Below, in pieces: positions 23,519 to 31,455 of a stretch of DNA of 45,783 nucleotides. The position numbers and the translations under genes were made by a program. The stretch covers positions 1 through 45,783 of the forward strand of contig JAUSFV010000035.1 of assembly GCA_030649305.1 (NCBI GenBank), written 5' to 3'. The notes below the pieces were generated by a model. It did not search any database. It saw only the letters and a list, made by a program, of their open reading frames with translations, and was not told where the DNA came from. The stretch's first letter is position 1; each line of letters opens with the position of its first letter. The stretch comes from a bacterium. GTDB lineage: Bacteria; Patescibacteriota; Minisyncoccia; Sungbacterales; GWA2-42-14.

Positions 23519-23596
23519 GCCGGAGTAGCCCAACTTGGCAGAGGCATCGGACTTAGAATCCGATTCGTGAGAGTTCAAATCTCTTCTCCGGTACCA
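23519..23596 (+). tRNA. tRNA-Leu(TAG) with a short variable loop
   Basis: Acceptor GCCGGAG/CTCCGGT, anticodon stem TCGGA/TCCGA, loop CTTAGAA, variable loop TTCGT, A73, CCA encoded. It is a sister of the preceding tRNA-Leu (same D arm AGCCCAA..GGCAGAGGCA). Confidence 0.88.
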
Positions 23597-23620
23597 GTAA
23601 TTTTTGGATGTAAAAACTAG

Positions 23621-23697
23621 GCGCCCGTAGCTCAGTGAATCAGAGCGCCTGACTACGAATCAGGATGACGGGGGTTTGAATCCCTCCGGGCGTTCCA
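23621..23697 (+). tRNA. tRNA-Arg(ACG)
   Basis: Acceptor GCGCCCG/CGGGCGT, anticodon stem CCTGA/TCAGG, loop CTACGAA, CCA encoded. Last gene of the operon. Confidence 0.94.
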
Positions 23698-23731
23698 AAA
23701 TCAGTTCTTTCAAAGAAAGTATCAACAGAAA

Positions 23732-23790
23732 GCGTACGCGAGAATTTAGAATAAAAAACTAAATTCTCCGTACGCCTTTTTATTTTTTGT
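23732..23790 (+). terminator. Terminator of the tRNA operon
   Basis: GCGTACG-GAGAATTTAG pairs with CTAAATTCTC-CGTACGC, followed by TTTTTATTTTTTG. Confidence 0.93.
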
Positions 23791-23821
23791 TCGGTTATGT
23801 TCGGCAACCGAAAACAAGCTC

Positions 23822-23850
23822 TTGACAAAATAGTATAAAACATGCTATTT
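23822..23850 (+). promoter_or_regulatory. Promoter
   Basis: TTGACA (23822-23827), 17 bp, CTATTT (23845-23850), with TG just before the -10. Confidence 0.7.
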
Positions 23851-23895
23851 TTGTTTTAGTTTTTCGAAATTTTAAAAAAGAAGGAGTGCCGCAGA

Positions 23896-24417
23896 ATGTT
23901 TCGTTTCAAGATTCCTGTCTTTGCCCGTGTTATTTTTCTTGTCGGAGGATTTCTCCTTGTTCTACTTCTTTTTATGTTGTGGCGCGGCGGGAGATTGTCT
24001 ACGTCGTCAAAGTTGCGGGAAGTGAATCCGGTGTGTGACGCAACGCTTTGGAATCATGTGTATCATCCGAGTCGTCTTGAAGTAAAAGACCCATGCATCC
24101 GGGTGACCGGTGTCATTCAGAAGATTCGTGTTGAAAAAGACGGGGATTATCATGTTGAACTTCGGCTTGATCCCGCATACCGCCATCTTCTCAACGATGC
24201 AAATAGTAAAAATCAGCGCGGAAATCTCGTGGTTGAGCCGATATGCCAGCGCAAAGTTACACAGGAAAATGCGAAAGAAGCATGCAGGGGCTTTAATAAA
24301 TTTATGAAAATTCCTCCGGTCGGCACCCGCGTTACCGTGGAGGGATCGTATGTGCTTGATACGCATCACGGCTGGATGGAAATTCACCCAGCGACGCGTA
24401 TTGTTCCAATACCTTGA
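23896..24417 (+). CDS. Anchored OB-fold-like hypothetical protein
   Basis: 173 residues. One N-terminal membrane helix (about 8-29, VIFLVGGFLLVLLLFMLW) is followed by an external domain: CDATLWNHVYHPSRLEVKDP, CIRVTGVI, YHVELRLDP, then VGTRVTVEGSYVLDTHHGWM. The pattern of short strands with VTGVI, VEGSYV and HGWMEIHPA resembles small OB-fold domains found on bacterial surfaces; the ligand is unknown. AAGAAGGAG lies upstream. Its TGA stop is part of the next gene's -35 box. Confidence 0.65.
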   Translation: MFRFKIPVFARVIFLVGGFLLVLLLFMLWRGGRLSTSSKLREVNPVCDATLWNHVYHPSRLEVKDPCIRVTGVIQKIRVEKDGDYHVELRLDPAYRHLLNDANSKNQRGNLVVEPICQRKVTQENAKEACRGFNKFMKIPPVGTRVTVEGSYVLDTHHGWMEIHPATRIVPIP

Positions 24418-24442
24418 CAAATAGCATAATGATGCGCTATAT
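24414..24442 (+). promoter_or_regulatory. Promoter overlapping the previous stop codon
   Basis: TTGACA (24414-24419) includes the TGA stop at 24415-24417; 17 bp; CTATAT (24437-24442). Confidence 0.75.
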
Positions 24443-24486
24443 TTATTTTGGTTCGTACCATCCAAAAACAACATAAGGAGGCGTGT

Positions 24487-25464
24487 ATGCGATCACTTAT
24501 TCTGGCTCTGCTTTTCTCGGTTATTGGGTTCGCGGGTACGGCGTTTGCGGCAGTTGCGTCTGCCTGCCCCGAGCTTACCGGGCTTCAAAAATTTGCCGGG
24601 CTCATGACCTTTGGAAACATTATGCTTACCGCCGGTATTCTGGGTTCGGTCGGGTTTCTTGCCTGGCTTCTGTATCTCGTCCGTATTCCCGCGGTTGTGT
24701 ACGAGGTTTGTGGGTATACGGTTTCATTAGGGCTCGTGCTGTTCGCAAAGAGGATTCCTCTTGGCGTTGACCCTGCTTTCATAGCGTTTGCCGGATGCAT
24801 TTGTTTCGCGGCGATGATTCTTGTGTCCGCGGCACTGCACAATGTGAAGCGGGATGAGGCGGGATATTGCATGATGCTTGCGGTCACGTGGGCGGCCGTT
24901 GCGGTTGCCTATCAGAGCGAACTCATCGGTTTCTTCGCGGTCGCGGCACTTTTCGGGGCGCTTGGATTCTTTGTCCGGTCATATCCCTTTATGACGGTGA
25001 TCGGATTTGAAGATCGTGACGCGCTGAATCGCGCAACGGGAGCCGCCTTTGTGCTTCTCGTAGGTTTCATCTCCTTTCGCATTTCGGGCATTACGAATTC
25101 ATACGCCCAGCTTTTCTCTTACGGAACCTATCTCATCGGGAGCCTGGTCGGCTTTACGGGGCTTCTCATTCTTGCGTATGAGGGCTACGGGAAGCATCGG
25201 GGATACATTTCCCGGCAGATTCCCATAATCGTCGGCGGTATTGCAGCGCTCTTTTTCGGGTCGGTGCTTGCTATCCCGGAGCTTCAGAAGATCGGCGGTA
25301 CGTTCTTTGGGTTGTATCTCCTGGAAAAAATTTGCGATGTGCCGACTGAGGGAAGAGTCGGCTTCGCGTTCAAGGGGTTTGTTATTTCATGTATCGCCCT
25401 TGGCGCGGGATATCTCATCTTGAGCCACAAGGATTTCTTTGCTTCGTACATTTTGATGATGTAG
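24487..25464 (+). CDS. Polytopic membrane protein of unknown family
   Basis: About 325 residues from the ATG at 24487, preceded by AAGGAGG. It begins with a signal-like helix (MRSLILALLFSVIGFAGTAF) and has eight or nine further hydrophobic helices with short loops. Two pairs of Cys are visible (ACPEL, VYEVCGYTV, GCICF, YCMM). No transporter or enzyme motif stands out, and no partner gene is adjacent. It is transcribed alone, with its own promoter and terminator. Confidence 0.65.
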   Translation: MRSLILALLFSVIGFAGTAFAAVASACPELTGLQKFAGLMTFGNIMLTAGILGSVGFLAWLLYLVRIPAVVYEVCGYTVSLGLVLFAKRIPLGVDPAFIAFAGCICFAAMILVSAALHNVKRDEAGYCMMLAVTWAAVAVAYQSELIGFFAVAALFGALGFFVRSYPFMTVIGFEDRDALNRATGAAFVLLVGFISFRISGITNSYAQLFSYGTYLIGSLVGFTGLLILAYEGYGKHRGYISRQIPIIVGGIAALFFGSVLAIPELQKIGGTFFGLYLLEKICDVPTEGRVGFAFKGFVISCIALGAGYLILSHKDFFASYILMM

Positions 25465-25482
25465 CGCAGCACATTTCAATTT

Positions 25483-25514
25483 CGCCACGGCATTCAGCTG
25501 TGGCGGTTTTTTTA
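25483..25514 (+). terminator. Intrinsic terminator
   Basis: CGCCAC / GTGGCG around GGCATTCAGCT, then seven T. Confidence 0.9.
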
Positions 25515-25533
25515 TACAAACATGAGGGGGGAG

Positions 25534-25563
25534 TTGATAAATATATATCATTATGTCTATAAT
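25534..25563 (+). promoter_or_regulatory. Promoter
   Basis: TTGATA (25534-25539), 18 bp, TATAAT (25558-25563). Confidence 0.7.
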
Positions 25564-25612
25564 GATAACGGCACATTTTTATCAAAACTCCTCAGTATGA
25601 TTGGAGGGCGAG

Positions 25613-26338
25613 ATGCTTTTTGAAGAGAATGGAGAAAATAGGTGGAGTCAAAAATTTTGGAGCAAGATTTTAGGCAGTATCTTCGTCTTGCCGTTCATCA
25701 TGTGGATTTGGCCGTGGGCTGTGCCATTCCGATTTTTTGAGTTCTGGGGCGTTCGGGGAACGGTTAGCGAGTGGTTGTATACCGCTTGGCCGATCTTTGC
25801 GTGGGGAACGGGCGTTTCCCTTATTCTCGCGCTCTTCACCCGCAATAAACGAGATACGAATCGTCACGCGGAGCGAATCTTGGTTGGCGGAACGCTGATC
25901 AGTATTTTCGCGGGAGTTATCGAAGAAATTACCTTTCGTTGGTTATTTTTTCTTGGCGGCATTATTTCCGTGAAGGTTGGCAATTTTCTTTTCTTCGGAT
26001 TTTTCGGTTTCGGAATTCCGTCATGGTTCCACTTGAATGTTTTCGGGCCGATCGCGAATTGGACAACGCTTTATGCTCTTAAGCCGTATATCTTTCATGA
26101 AACGGGATGGGCGGTTGGGGCTGCCATGCTTGCCACGAACGCGTTCTTTCGCGACGGACATAAGTATCAGGGATGGTTTGGGTGGGTGAACAGCTGGTTC
26201 GGAGGCATGTTTCTTTTTTGGATCATGTTCCAATACGGCCTTCCGGCTGCTATCTTGATTCACTTTATTTACGATTTTCTGATTTATGCCGTCAGGTACC
26301 TGGATGCCGCGATTGAACGCGCGTTGGGGTATGTATAA
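25613..26338 (+). CDS. CPBP/ABI-type intramembrane metalloprotease-like protein
   Basis: About 241 residues from the ATG at 25613 (GGAGGG upstream; the track's TTG start is inside the ribosome binding site). It has six or seven membrane helices. The three CPBP motifs are present: EEITFR (ExxR type, about 109-114), FRDGH (FxxxH) and HFIYD (HxxxD). These residues line the active site of Rce1-type proteases. Family members process peptides or act in bacteriocin self-immunity, but no bacteriocin gene is evident nearby. Confidence 0.82.
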   Translation: MLFEENGENRWSQKFWSKILGSIFVLPFIMWIWPWAVPFRFFEFWGVRGTVSEWLYTAWPIFAWGTGVSLILALFTRNKRDTNRHAERILVGGTLISIFAGVIEEITFRWLFFLGGIISVKVGNFLFFGFFGFGIPSWFHLNVFGPIANWTTLYALKPYIFHETGWAVGAAMLATNAFFRDGHKYQGWFGWVNSWFGGMFLFWIMFQYGLPAAILIHFIYDFLIYAVRYLDAAIERALGYV

Positions 26339-26345
26339 TCAATTC

Positions 26346-26381
26346 AGTCCGGATTTGCTTACAAGCAGTTCGGACTTTTTT
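26346..26381 (+). terminator. Intrinsic terminator
   Basis: AGTCCG / CGGACT with an inner TGCTT / AAGCA pairing, then six T. Confidence 0.9.
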
Positions 26382-26396
26382 AACGCAGGATTGAAT

Positions 26397-26425
26397 TTGA
26401 CTAAATATTTATTTTGATGTATAAT
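26397..26425 (+). promoter_or_regulatory. Promoter
   Basis: TTGACT (26397-26402), 17 bp, TATAAT (26420-26425). TATAATGATAAC is shared with the promoter at 25558. Confidence 0.8.
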
Positions 26426-26496
26426 GATAACAAGCGGACTTTTGTAAAGTCCTTTCAGGATTACCCAAAACTTCTCAAAAAGGAGTGATGACGATC

Positions 26497-26796
26497 ATGG
26501 CGCAACAGGAGGTTTCTCGGCCGATCAGATTGGTGGTTGGTATCGGAAACAACTGGGTTCAGGGATTTGCGGTAGTATATGAACAGGTGAAGGGTAGCGC
26601 GGGATCGGTCAATGTTTGGTTTGATAGTGAAAAATTTTCTAAGGTCAGATTTTCTGATACCGAGGAGAGTCGTATCGTCTGGATCGTGACGACGGAAGAT
26701 GTGGAAGTGGGGAATCTTTTCTCCGGATATCGTACTGAGTCCAAAGAAAGTTGGGAGATCAAGGAAATCGTTATTCGCCGGGATTTTCAGAAGTAG
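26497..26796 (+). CDS. Hypothetical protein
   Basis: About 99 residues, strand-rich (IRLVVGIGNNWVQGFAVVYE, VNVWFDSEKFSKVRF, RIVWIVTTEDVEVG). Two in-frame ATGs (26488, 26497) and a GTG (26485) follow AAAAAGGAG; 26497 gives the best spacing. It has its own promoter and terminator. No family is recognised. Confidence 0.6.
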   Translation: MAQQEVSRPIRLVVGIGNNWVQGFAVVYEQVKGSAGSVNVWFDSEKFSKVRFSDTEESRIVWIVTTEDVEVGNLFSGYRTESKESWEIKEIVIRRDFQK

Positions 26797-26805
26797 CGTT
26801 GTCGT

Positions 26806-26846
26806 GCCTCCGCAGAGAAGCTTCGTGCTTCTGCGGAGGCTTTTTT
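26806..26846 (+). terminator. Strong intrinsic terminator
   Basis: GCCTCCGCAGAGAAG pairs with CTTCTGCGGAGGC, then TTTTTT, directly abutting the next -35 box. Confidence 0.95.
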
Positions 26847-26847
26847 A

Positions 26848-26877
26848 TTGACAAAATAGTTTGATATGTTTTATAGT
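26848..26877 (+). promoter_or_regulatory. Promoter
   Basis: TTGACA (26848-26853), 18 bp, TATAGT (26872-26877). Confidence 0.7.
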
Positions 26878-26913
26878 TAAGTCGCTTTACTTGCATTTGA
26901 AAGGGGGAAAGAA

Positions 26914-27126
26914 ATGGCAGCAGACTGGCCAACAAATGAAGAATGTATCGCTCTTTTCAAAGAAAAATCTCTTAGGCCGATTTTTAGAAGAAGCTTTAGG
27001 AAAACAATCGCTACTGCGGTACAAGACGCCAAAGAACACGCGGTTGCGGGCAGAATTGATGAAGCGGTTAGCGATGTTTTGCTCGCTGGGTTCGTTGAGG
27101 TTGCTCAGGAAAAACTTGGGCTGTAA
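26914..27126 (+). CDS. Small helical hypothetical protein
   Basis: 70 residues, MAADWPTNEECIALFKEKSL to VAQEKLGL, all helical by pattern. GAAAGGGGGAAAGAA-ATG supports this start over the overlapping frame 26861-27130. A terminator follows. It sits in the orphan array; no family is recognised. Confidence 0.6.
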   Translation: MAADWPTNEECIALFKEKSLRPIFRRSFRKTIATAVQDAKEHAVAGRIDEAVSDVLLAGFVEVAQEKLGL

Positions 27127-27137
27127 ATAGAAAGAAG

Positions 27138-27167
27138 TTCGCATCCTCATGGATGCGATTTATTTTT
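27138..27167 (+). terminator. Intrinsic terminator
   Basis: CGCATCC / GGATGCG with a TCAT loop, then ATTTATTTTTG. Confidence 0.8.
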
Positions 27168-27216
27168 GATAACGGGTTTCGTATGTTTTTTATTTCAAAA
27201 CGGCCGAAATTAAGGA

Positions 27217-27240
27217 CTTGTCTTGAGCCCGTCGAGGGGG
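27217..27240 (-). repeat. Dispersed CCCCCTCGACGGGCTCAAGA-type repeat
   Basis: On the minus strand CCCCCTCGACGGGCTCAAGA followed by CAAG, related to the copy in the tRNA-Asn intron (18221-18243). It lies between convergent genes. Confidence 0.6.
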
Positions 27241-27303
27241 GCTTTAACATTATTAGGGTTTTTGGTATTCTGAAGTAGTTGATACATTAGTATTAAATGG
27301 GCT

Positions 27304-28482
27304 TTAAAATCCGAAGCGGAGTTTTATTGCTCCTGTCTCGCGGATTGATCCTTTTCCCGCATCAACGTTCGTTTCAGATTCGCTTTCTATTTCTATTTCG
27401 GATGAGTTGTCTTCCGTATCGTTGTCTTCTTGTTTTTCGCCGTTCGTATCTTTTTCGTCGTCATCCTTAATGTTTGGACGCTCGCGGCCGTTCAGGTAAA
27501 TATCAAGGTCAAGGGTTCCGCGGGCCTCAACAAGGCGCCGTGCCTCCTCCGCGATGCGTATGGTTTTCTGGAAGAGGATAAACGCATCCGCGTAGGCCTT
27601 GGCGGATAATTTCACTTCTCCTTCCGCGAATGTTTCTTCCGCGGTTTTCAGGCGGAGTTCCGCATCTGCAGTTGCCGTTGCTCCTAATGTTACTTTTTTC
27701 GCGTCGATAGAGCGCTTGGTCGTGGCGATCTTGTTTTCGGCCGCATTTCGTTTGCCCTCCGCGGCATTCTGTACTTCCGCGTTTGCTTTGAGTGATATAT
27801 TCGCTTCTGCGTCTTCGCGGGAGCGTATAGCGCGCGATGTTTCCTTTTTTATTTTTTTGGCAAGCGGGAGAACCTCATTCGGGGTTTCTTCCTCATTATC
27901 CGCAAGGCGCGAGAGGATTCGCTCATGCACGCGAAGCGATATTTCAAAATTGGAGCTTGCATCCGCCGCACCGTCAAAATCTTTTTTCTCCTCAAACGCG
28001 GCAATGCGGATTTTGACGCGTTCAGCGTGCCGGCTGAAATTTGATTCAATTTGCTCGCGCGTTTCTGTATCAAGTCGACCTCGGACGGCAAGTTCTTCCG
28101 CTTCGTTCAGGCGCCGTTCAATGAGGCGCGTCTGCCATGCTACATCGGCCTCTGCGGAGACGGCAAGAACCCCCCCGACGGATTCATTCATATTTATTTT
28201 TACCGGATATAATATGTCTCCCGGGAGAGACGATTCGGCCGCGTAAGATACGCCGCCGCCGATGAAGAGTACCAATACAAGTGCGATAGGCATAGGTTTT
28301 AGAGTTTGGATTATATTAAAAAAAGAATAAGACCTTTGCCATGTATGACTGGACGCGGCCATTTTTCTTACCGGGTTATTGCGCATAAAGAAAAGTACAG
28401 CGTTTCGGGTACGCGATTTTTCTTCGGCCGAGAGGCGTATTTTTTTTGCTTCATCTGCGATTGTTTCAAAAATATTTTTCAT
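27304..28482 (-). CDS. DUF5667 membrane protein, putative anti-sigma partner
   Basis: 392 residues. A cytoplasmic N-terminus (about 1-62) is followed by a membrane helix (PIALVLVLFIGGGVSYAA, about 64-81) and the DUF5667 signature SLPGDILYPVKINMNESV. A long Ala/Glu/Arg-rich helical region (about 110-310) precedes a very acidic tail (DDDEKDTNGEKQEDNDTED). It overlaps the ECF sigma gene by four bases. Small cytoplasmic domain, one membrane helix and external domain is how anti-sigma factors are built, so it probably holds the sigma factor until an envelope signal arrives. That role is inferred. Confidence 0.85.
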   Translation of the reverse strand: MKNIFETIADEAKKIRLSAEEKSRTRNAVLFFMRNNPVRKMAASSHTWQRSYSFFNIIQTLKPMPIALVLVLFIGGGVSYAAESSLPGDILYPVKINMNESVGGVLAVSAEADVAWQTRLIERRLNEAEELAVRGRLDTETREQIESNFSRHAERVKIRIAAFEEKKDFDGAADASSNFEISLRVHERILSRLADNEEETPNEVLPLAKKIKKETSRAIRSREDAEANISLKANAEVQNAAEGKRNAAENKIATTKRSIDAKKVTLGATATADAELRLKTAEETFAEGEVKLSAKAYADAFILFQKTIRIAEEARRLVEARGTLDLDIYLNGRERPNIKDDDEKDTNGEKQEDNDTEDNSSEIEIESESETNVDAGKGSIRETGAIKLRFGF

Positions 28483-28994
28483 AGCAATGTAGTATGTGTG
28501 GGTTCGTTACTTTGTTCCCGCAGTTTTTGTATGGCGCGGTGCAGGCGTACCGATACCGCATTTTCCGATTCGCCGAGAACCTCCGCGATTTCTTTGGGTG
28601 AGAAGTCGTCAACGTAGCGCATGGTAACGACGGCGCGGTATTCGGGGCTTAAGGTTTCAAGAACCCGCAAAACGATTTTTGCATCCACGGACGCCGTGAG
28701 TTTTTCGCGCGTATCTTCTCCCGGATCAAAGCCCTGTTCGCGAAGCCCGTCTAATGAACTCGTTTTTTTCTTGCGGGATTCGTCAATGATGAGATTTGTC
28801 GCGACACGATAGAGGAACGCCCGGATGTTTTGTAGTGGTTTTTCCGCGCTGATATGCGTCCAGGTGCGGGTGAATGTCTCTTGCATAAGGTCCCGCGCGA
28901 GTTCCCGGTTGCCTACGCGAAAATAGCAATGGCGGAAAATTGCGTCAGAAAAATCATCATATGCTTTAATGAATGTGTCGTTTTGTTCCACCAT
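28479..28994 (-). CDS. ECF-type RNA polymerase sigma factor
   Basis: 171 residues. Region 2 is FRHCYFRVGNRELARDLMQE..FTRTWTHI followed by AFLYRVATNLIIDESRKKK; region 4 is LSPEYRAVVTMRYVDDFSPK and IAEVLGESENAVSVRLHRAI. It lacks regions 1 and 3, as ECF factors do. It is co-transcribed with the DUF5667 gene through an ATGA overlap. On the minus strand TATACT lies about 18 bases before the ATG, giving a very short leader. Confidence 0.95.
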   Translation of the reverse strand: MVEQNDTFIKAYDDFSDAIFRHCYFRVGNRELARDLMQETFTRTWTHISAEKPLQNIRAFLYRVATNLIIDESRKKKTSSLDGLREQGFDPGEDTREKLTASVDAKIVLRVLETLSPEYRAVVTMRYVDDFSPKEIAEVLGESENAVSVRLHRAIQKLREQSNEPTHTTLL

Positions 28995-29193
28995 TGGCGT
29001 GCCTTGTTAGTATATATGACGGCAAAAGGCCCTTTTTCTTACAGAACTGAATGTGGATACGTGTTTGTAAGAAAATTGCGCTTTTGTCGTCTTATATTTT
29101 ATAATGCTTAGTAATAGGTTTTTTTACCTATTTCGTACATTATAAAGGTCTTATATTATTATTTATTCGTTAATTTAATAGTATGCATAGTAT

Positions 29194-30441
29194 ATGAATA
29201 AATTAAAGACATCATGTGTGGCGCTTGTACTCGTGGGAACCATGGTTATTCCCGCGGCTTTTGTGTTCGCGCAAACAAATCAATCGGCGAGTGATCTTAT
29301 CAGTCAACTGCAGAGCCAAATTCAGGCGTTGCAGGTAAAAATTCAGGAGCTCAAAGCGGCGCAAACCGCGGCAAAGACAGCTCTTGGCGAGGTGAAAGAT
29401 ACCTTAAAACTTATCAGGCAGCTTCGCCAAGGCATGAGCGGGGATGACGTCAAACTTTTGCAGGCGGTTTTAGCCGCGGATGGCACGGTGTATCCCGAAG
29501 GATTTATAACCGGATATTTTGGCCGTCTCACCGCTGATGCGGTCAAGCGTTTTCAGAAGAAACACGGGTTGGGGCAGGCTGGCAATGTTGGTCCGAAGAC
29601 CCTAGAGAAATTGAATAAAAATTTAGACGAGCATCCTCTCGGTGAAGAAGATGACGATGATGACGAGGATGAGGACAACAATAACGATAATAAGGGAAAG
29701 AGGCCGTGCGCGATTGTTCCTCCGGGCCACCTTATTGCTCCGGGCTGGTTAAGAAAACATGACGGTGAGCGCCCTATTGTACCTCCGTGCCAGAAACTTC
29801 CGCCCGGCATTGAAAAGAAACTTCCGCCCTCCGCCACGACGACTCCCGATATGACCGCACCCTCAATCACTTCTGTGAGCGCTACGGGCATTACTCTTGC
29901 GGGTGTTACGATTACGTGGACCACAAACGAATCCGCAAAAAGCAAGGTGTATTATGGTGTTGCATCTCCTTTGAATCTTGCCTCGGCCGCGTCGGTTTCT
30001 GACGCAACGCTTGTTACGGCGCACTCATCGGCGCTCTCCGGACTTTCCGCAAGCACCACGTATTATTTTGTGGTTGAATCGCAGGATGCTTCGGGTAATA
30101 TTGCAACGTCAAGCGAGCATTCGTTTGTCACGCTTCCCGTACCTCCCGATACGACGGCGCCCGTGATTTCATCCGTTACAAGCTCCGGTATCGGTTCAAC
30201 CATCGCAACCGTCGGCTGGACCACGAATGAATCGGCAACGAGCAAGGTGTATTACGGAACGGTAACGCCGTTGGTTCTGGGAAGTGCGAGTTCGATATCG
30301 GATGCCTCGCTGGTAACAAGCCATTCGTTGAATCTGATTGGTCTTTCCGCAAGCACTACGTATTATTACGTCGCGGAATCAAAAGACGCGGCGAATAATA
30401 CCGCGCTATCTTCCGAACAAAGTTTTGTAACGCTACCGTAA
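29194..30441 (+). CDS. Secreted peptidoglycan-binding protein with two FN3-like repeats
   Basis: 415 residues. Signal peptide 1-27 (CVALVLVGTMVIPAAFVFAQ); coiled coil about 30-70; PG_binding_1-type domain about 72-145 (LRQGMSGDDVKLLQAVLAAD, GYFGRLTADAVKRFQKKHGL); an acidic Asp/Asn linker; then two FN3-like repeats of about 95 residues, each with TWTTNESA or GWTTNESATSKVYYG and ASTTYYFVVESQDASGN. It should be fixed to the wall through the PG-binding domain and display the FN3 pair outward. An AT-rich promoter region abuts the ATG. Confidence 0.9.
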   Translation: MNKLKTSCVALVLVGTMVIPAAFVFAQTNQSASDLISQLQSQIQALQVKIQELKAAQTAAKTALGEVKDTLKLIRQLRQGMSGDDVKLLQAVLAADGTVYPEGFITGYFGRLTADAVKRFQKKHGLGQAGNVGPKTLEKLNKNLDEHPLGEEDDDDDEDEDNNNDNKGKRPCAIVPPGHLIAPGWLRKHDGERPIVPPCQKLPPGIEKKLPPSATTTPDMTAPSITSVSATGITLAGVTITWTTNESAKSKVYYGVASPLNLASAASVSDATLVTAHSSALSGLSASTTYYFVVESQDASGNIATSSEHSFVTLPVPPDTTAPVISSVTSSGIGSTIATVGWTTNESATSKVYYGTVTPLVLGSASSISDASLVTSHSLNLIGLSASTTYYYVAESKDAANNTALSSEQSFVTLP

Positions 30442-30470
30442 CGGATTCCGTAGATAAGATAAGCGACAAA

Positions 30471-30502
30471 AAACAACCCCGCTTTGTGCGGGGTTGTTTT
30501 TT
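30471..30502 (+). terminator. Strong intrinsic terminator
   Basis: AACAACCCCGC / GCGGGGTTGTT with a TTTGT loop, then TTTTG. Confidence 0.95.
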
Positions 30503-30516
30503 GTTCGGCGATAGAA

Positions 30517-30545
30517 TTGACAAGATTATTGGGATGCGCTATATT
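30517..30545 (+). promoter_or_regulatory. Promoter
   Basis: TTGACA (30517-30522), 17 bp, TATATT (30540-30545). Confidence 0.8.
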
Positions 30546-30588
30546 TATTGTCGGTTCTTTCGCGCGTTTATGTAGGGGTAGGAGAACC

Positions 30589-30777
30589 ATGGACGAATCG
30601 GTTGTTCGGAAGGCGCTGTCCTGGATTCACGAACGCTTTGAAGAAAATCCTGAGACGAATCGTGCGGAATTGATTGACAGGGCATCGCGGCAGTTTAACC
30701 TCAGCCCTCTCCAGGGAGAATTTCTTTGTCGCACGCTTCTTACTGAGAAGCAGGATATCAAAACGGCATCATCGTAA
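30589..30777 (+). CDS. Small hypothetical protein
   Basis: 62 residues, MDESVVRKALSWIHERFEEN to KQDIKTASS. The ATG at 30589 follows GTAGGAGAACC; the longer track frame runs through the promoter. RAELIDRASRQFNLSPLQGE looks like a helix-turn-helix-sized segment, but no family is recognised. Own promoter and terminator. Confidence 0.65.
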   Translation: MDESVVRKALSWIHERFEENPETNRAELIDRASRQFNLSPLQGEFLCRTLLTEKQDIKTASS

Positions 30778-30795
30778 GATGCAGTTACGCATTAT

Positions 30796-30826
30796 CCGCA
30801 CGGTTTTGTCGCCCTGCGGTTTTTTG
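30796..30826 (+). terminator. Intrinsic terminator, CCGCA..CTGCGG type
   Basis: CCGCA / TGCGG with loop CGGTTTTGTCGCCC, then TTTTTTG leading straight into TTGACA. Confidence 0.75.
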
Positions 30827-30827
30827 T

Positions 30828-30857
30828 TTGACAAAGTAGTAAAAGATATGGTACTAT
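30828..30857 (+). promoter_or_regulatory. Promoter
   Basis: TTGACA (30828-30833), 18 bp, TACTAT (30852-30857). Confidence 0.65.
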
Positions 30858-30896
30858 ATTTTTAGTTGTTTTTTTGTGTATCGGAGGAGAGTTGCT

Positions 30897-31418
30897 ATGA
30901 CCACTTCGTTTCCGATTATTTTGAACATTGTGTTGCGTGTAGTTATCGTGTATGCGGTTATCCTTATCGGGCTTCGGTTATCTGGGAAGCGGGAAGTCGG
31001 GCAGATGACGCTGCTTGATTTCGTTCTTCTGCTCCTTATTTCGAATGCGGTTCAAAATGCCATGGTCGGACCGGATACATCGCTTGTCGGCGGAATTACT
31101 GCCGCAGGAACGCTTATCGGCGTTAATATGATTGTTGCGCATTGTATGTGGCGCAGCAAAAAAATTCAGCAGCTTGTGGAAGGATCGCCCACACTCCTCA
31201 TTAGTAACGGGAAGATGGTGTCCAAGAACCTTGAAAAAGAAAAAATTACGAATGAGTTTCTTAAGGGAGCATTGCGGGAACACGGTGTCGCAAGCGTGTC
31301 TGATGTGAAATACGCGGTGCTTGAAGTGGATGGTAATATCAGCGTGATCTGTTTTGATGAAATGCCGAGTGAGCGGCGTCCTCATCATCGCATTCGGCAT
31401 ATCCCAAAAATATCCTGA
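30897..31418 (+). CDS. DUF421 (YetF/YcaP-type) membrane protein
   Basis: 173 residues from the ATG at 30897 (CGGAGGAGAGTTGCT upstream). Three membrane helices in the first 90 residues contain RVVIVYAVILIGLRLSGKRE and GQMTLLDFVLLLLISNAVQN, the DUF421 signature. The cytoplasmic part has SPTLLISNGKMVSKNLEKEK and a YetF-like second subdomain ending in EVDGNISVI. Family proteins are stress- or sporulation-associated membrane proteins of unknown biochemistry. Confidence 0.92.
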   Translation: MTTSFPIILNIVLRVVIVYAVILIGLRLSGKREVGQMTLLDFVLLLLISNAVQNAMVGPDTSLVGGITAAGTLIGVNMIVAHCMWRSKKIQQLVEGSPTLLISNGKMVSKNLEKEKITNEFLKGALREHGVASVSDVKYAVLEVDGNISVICFDEMPSERRPHHRIRHIPKIS

Positions 31419-31455
31419 TGTATTTTGAGTGTTCTTTTTGAGAAGGAGGGAAAAC

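Noticed and set aside
22828-23697. Tandem tRNA genes read as a possible CRISPR-like repeat array
   Set aside because: Spacing and similarity come from shared tRNA T-arm and CCA sequences; no identical direct repeats with unique spacers occur anywhere in the window.
24415-24417. Possible UGA recoding (as in some CPR lineages)
   Set aside because: UGA ends several complete genes at expected positions, including this one and the 3' end of the YdeI-like gene, so it is a stop here.
26861-27130. 89-residue ORF overlapping 26914-27126
   Set aside because: The other frame has the ribosome binding site and a better amino acid composition.
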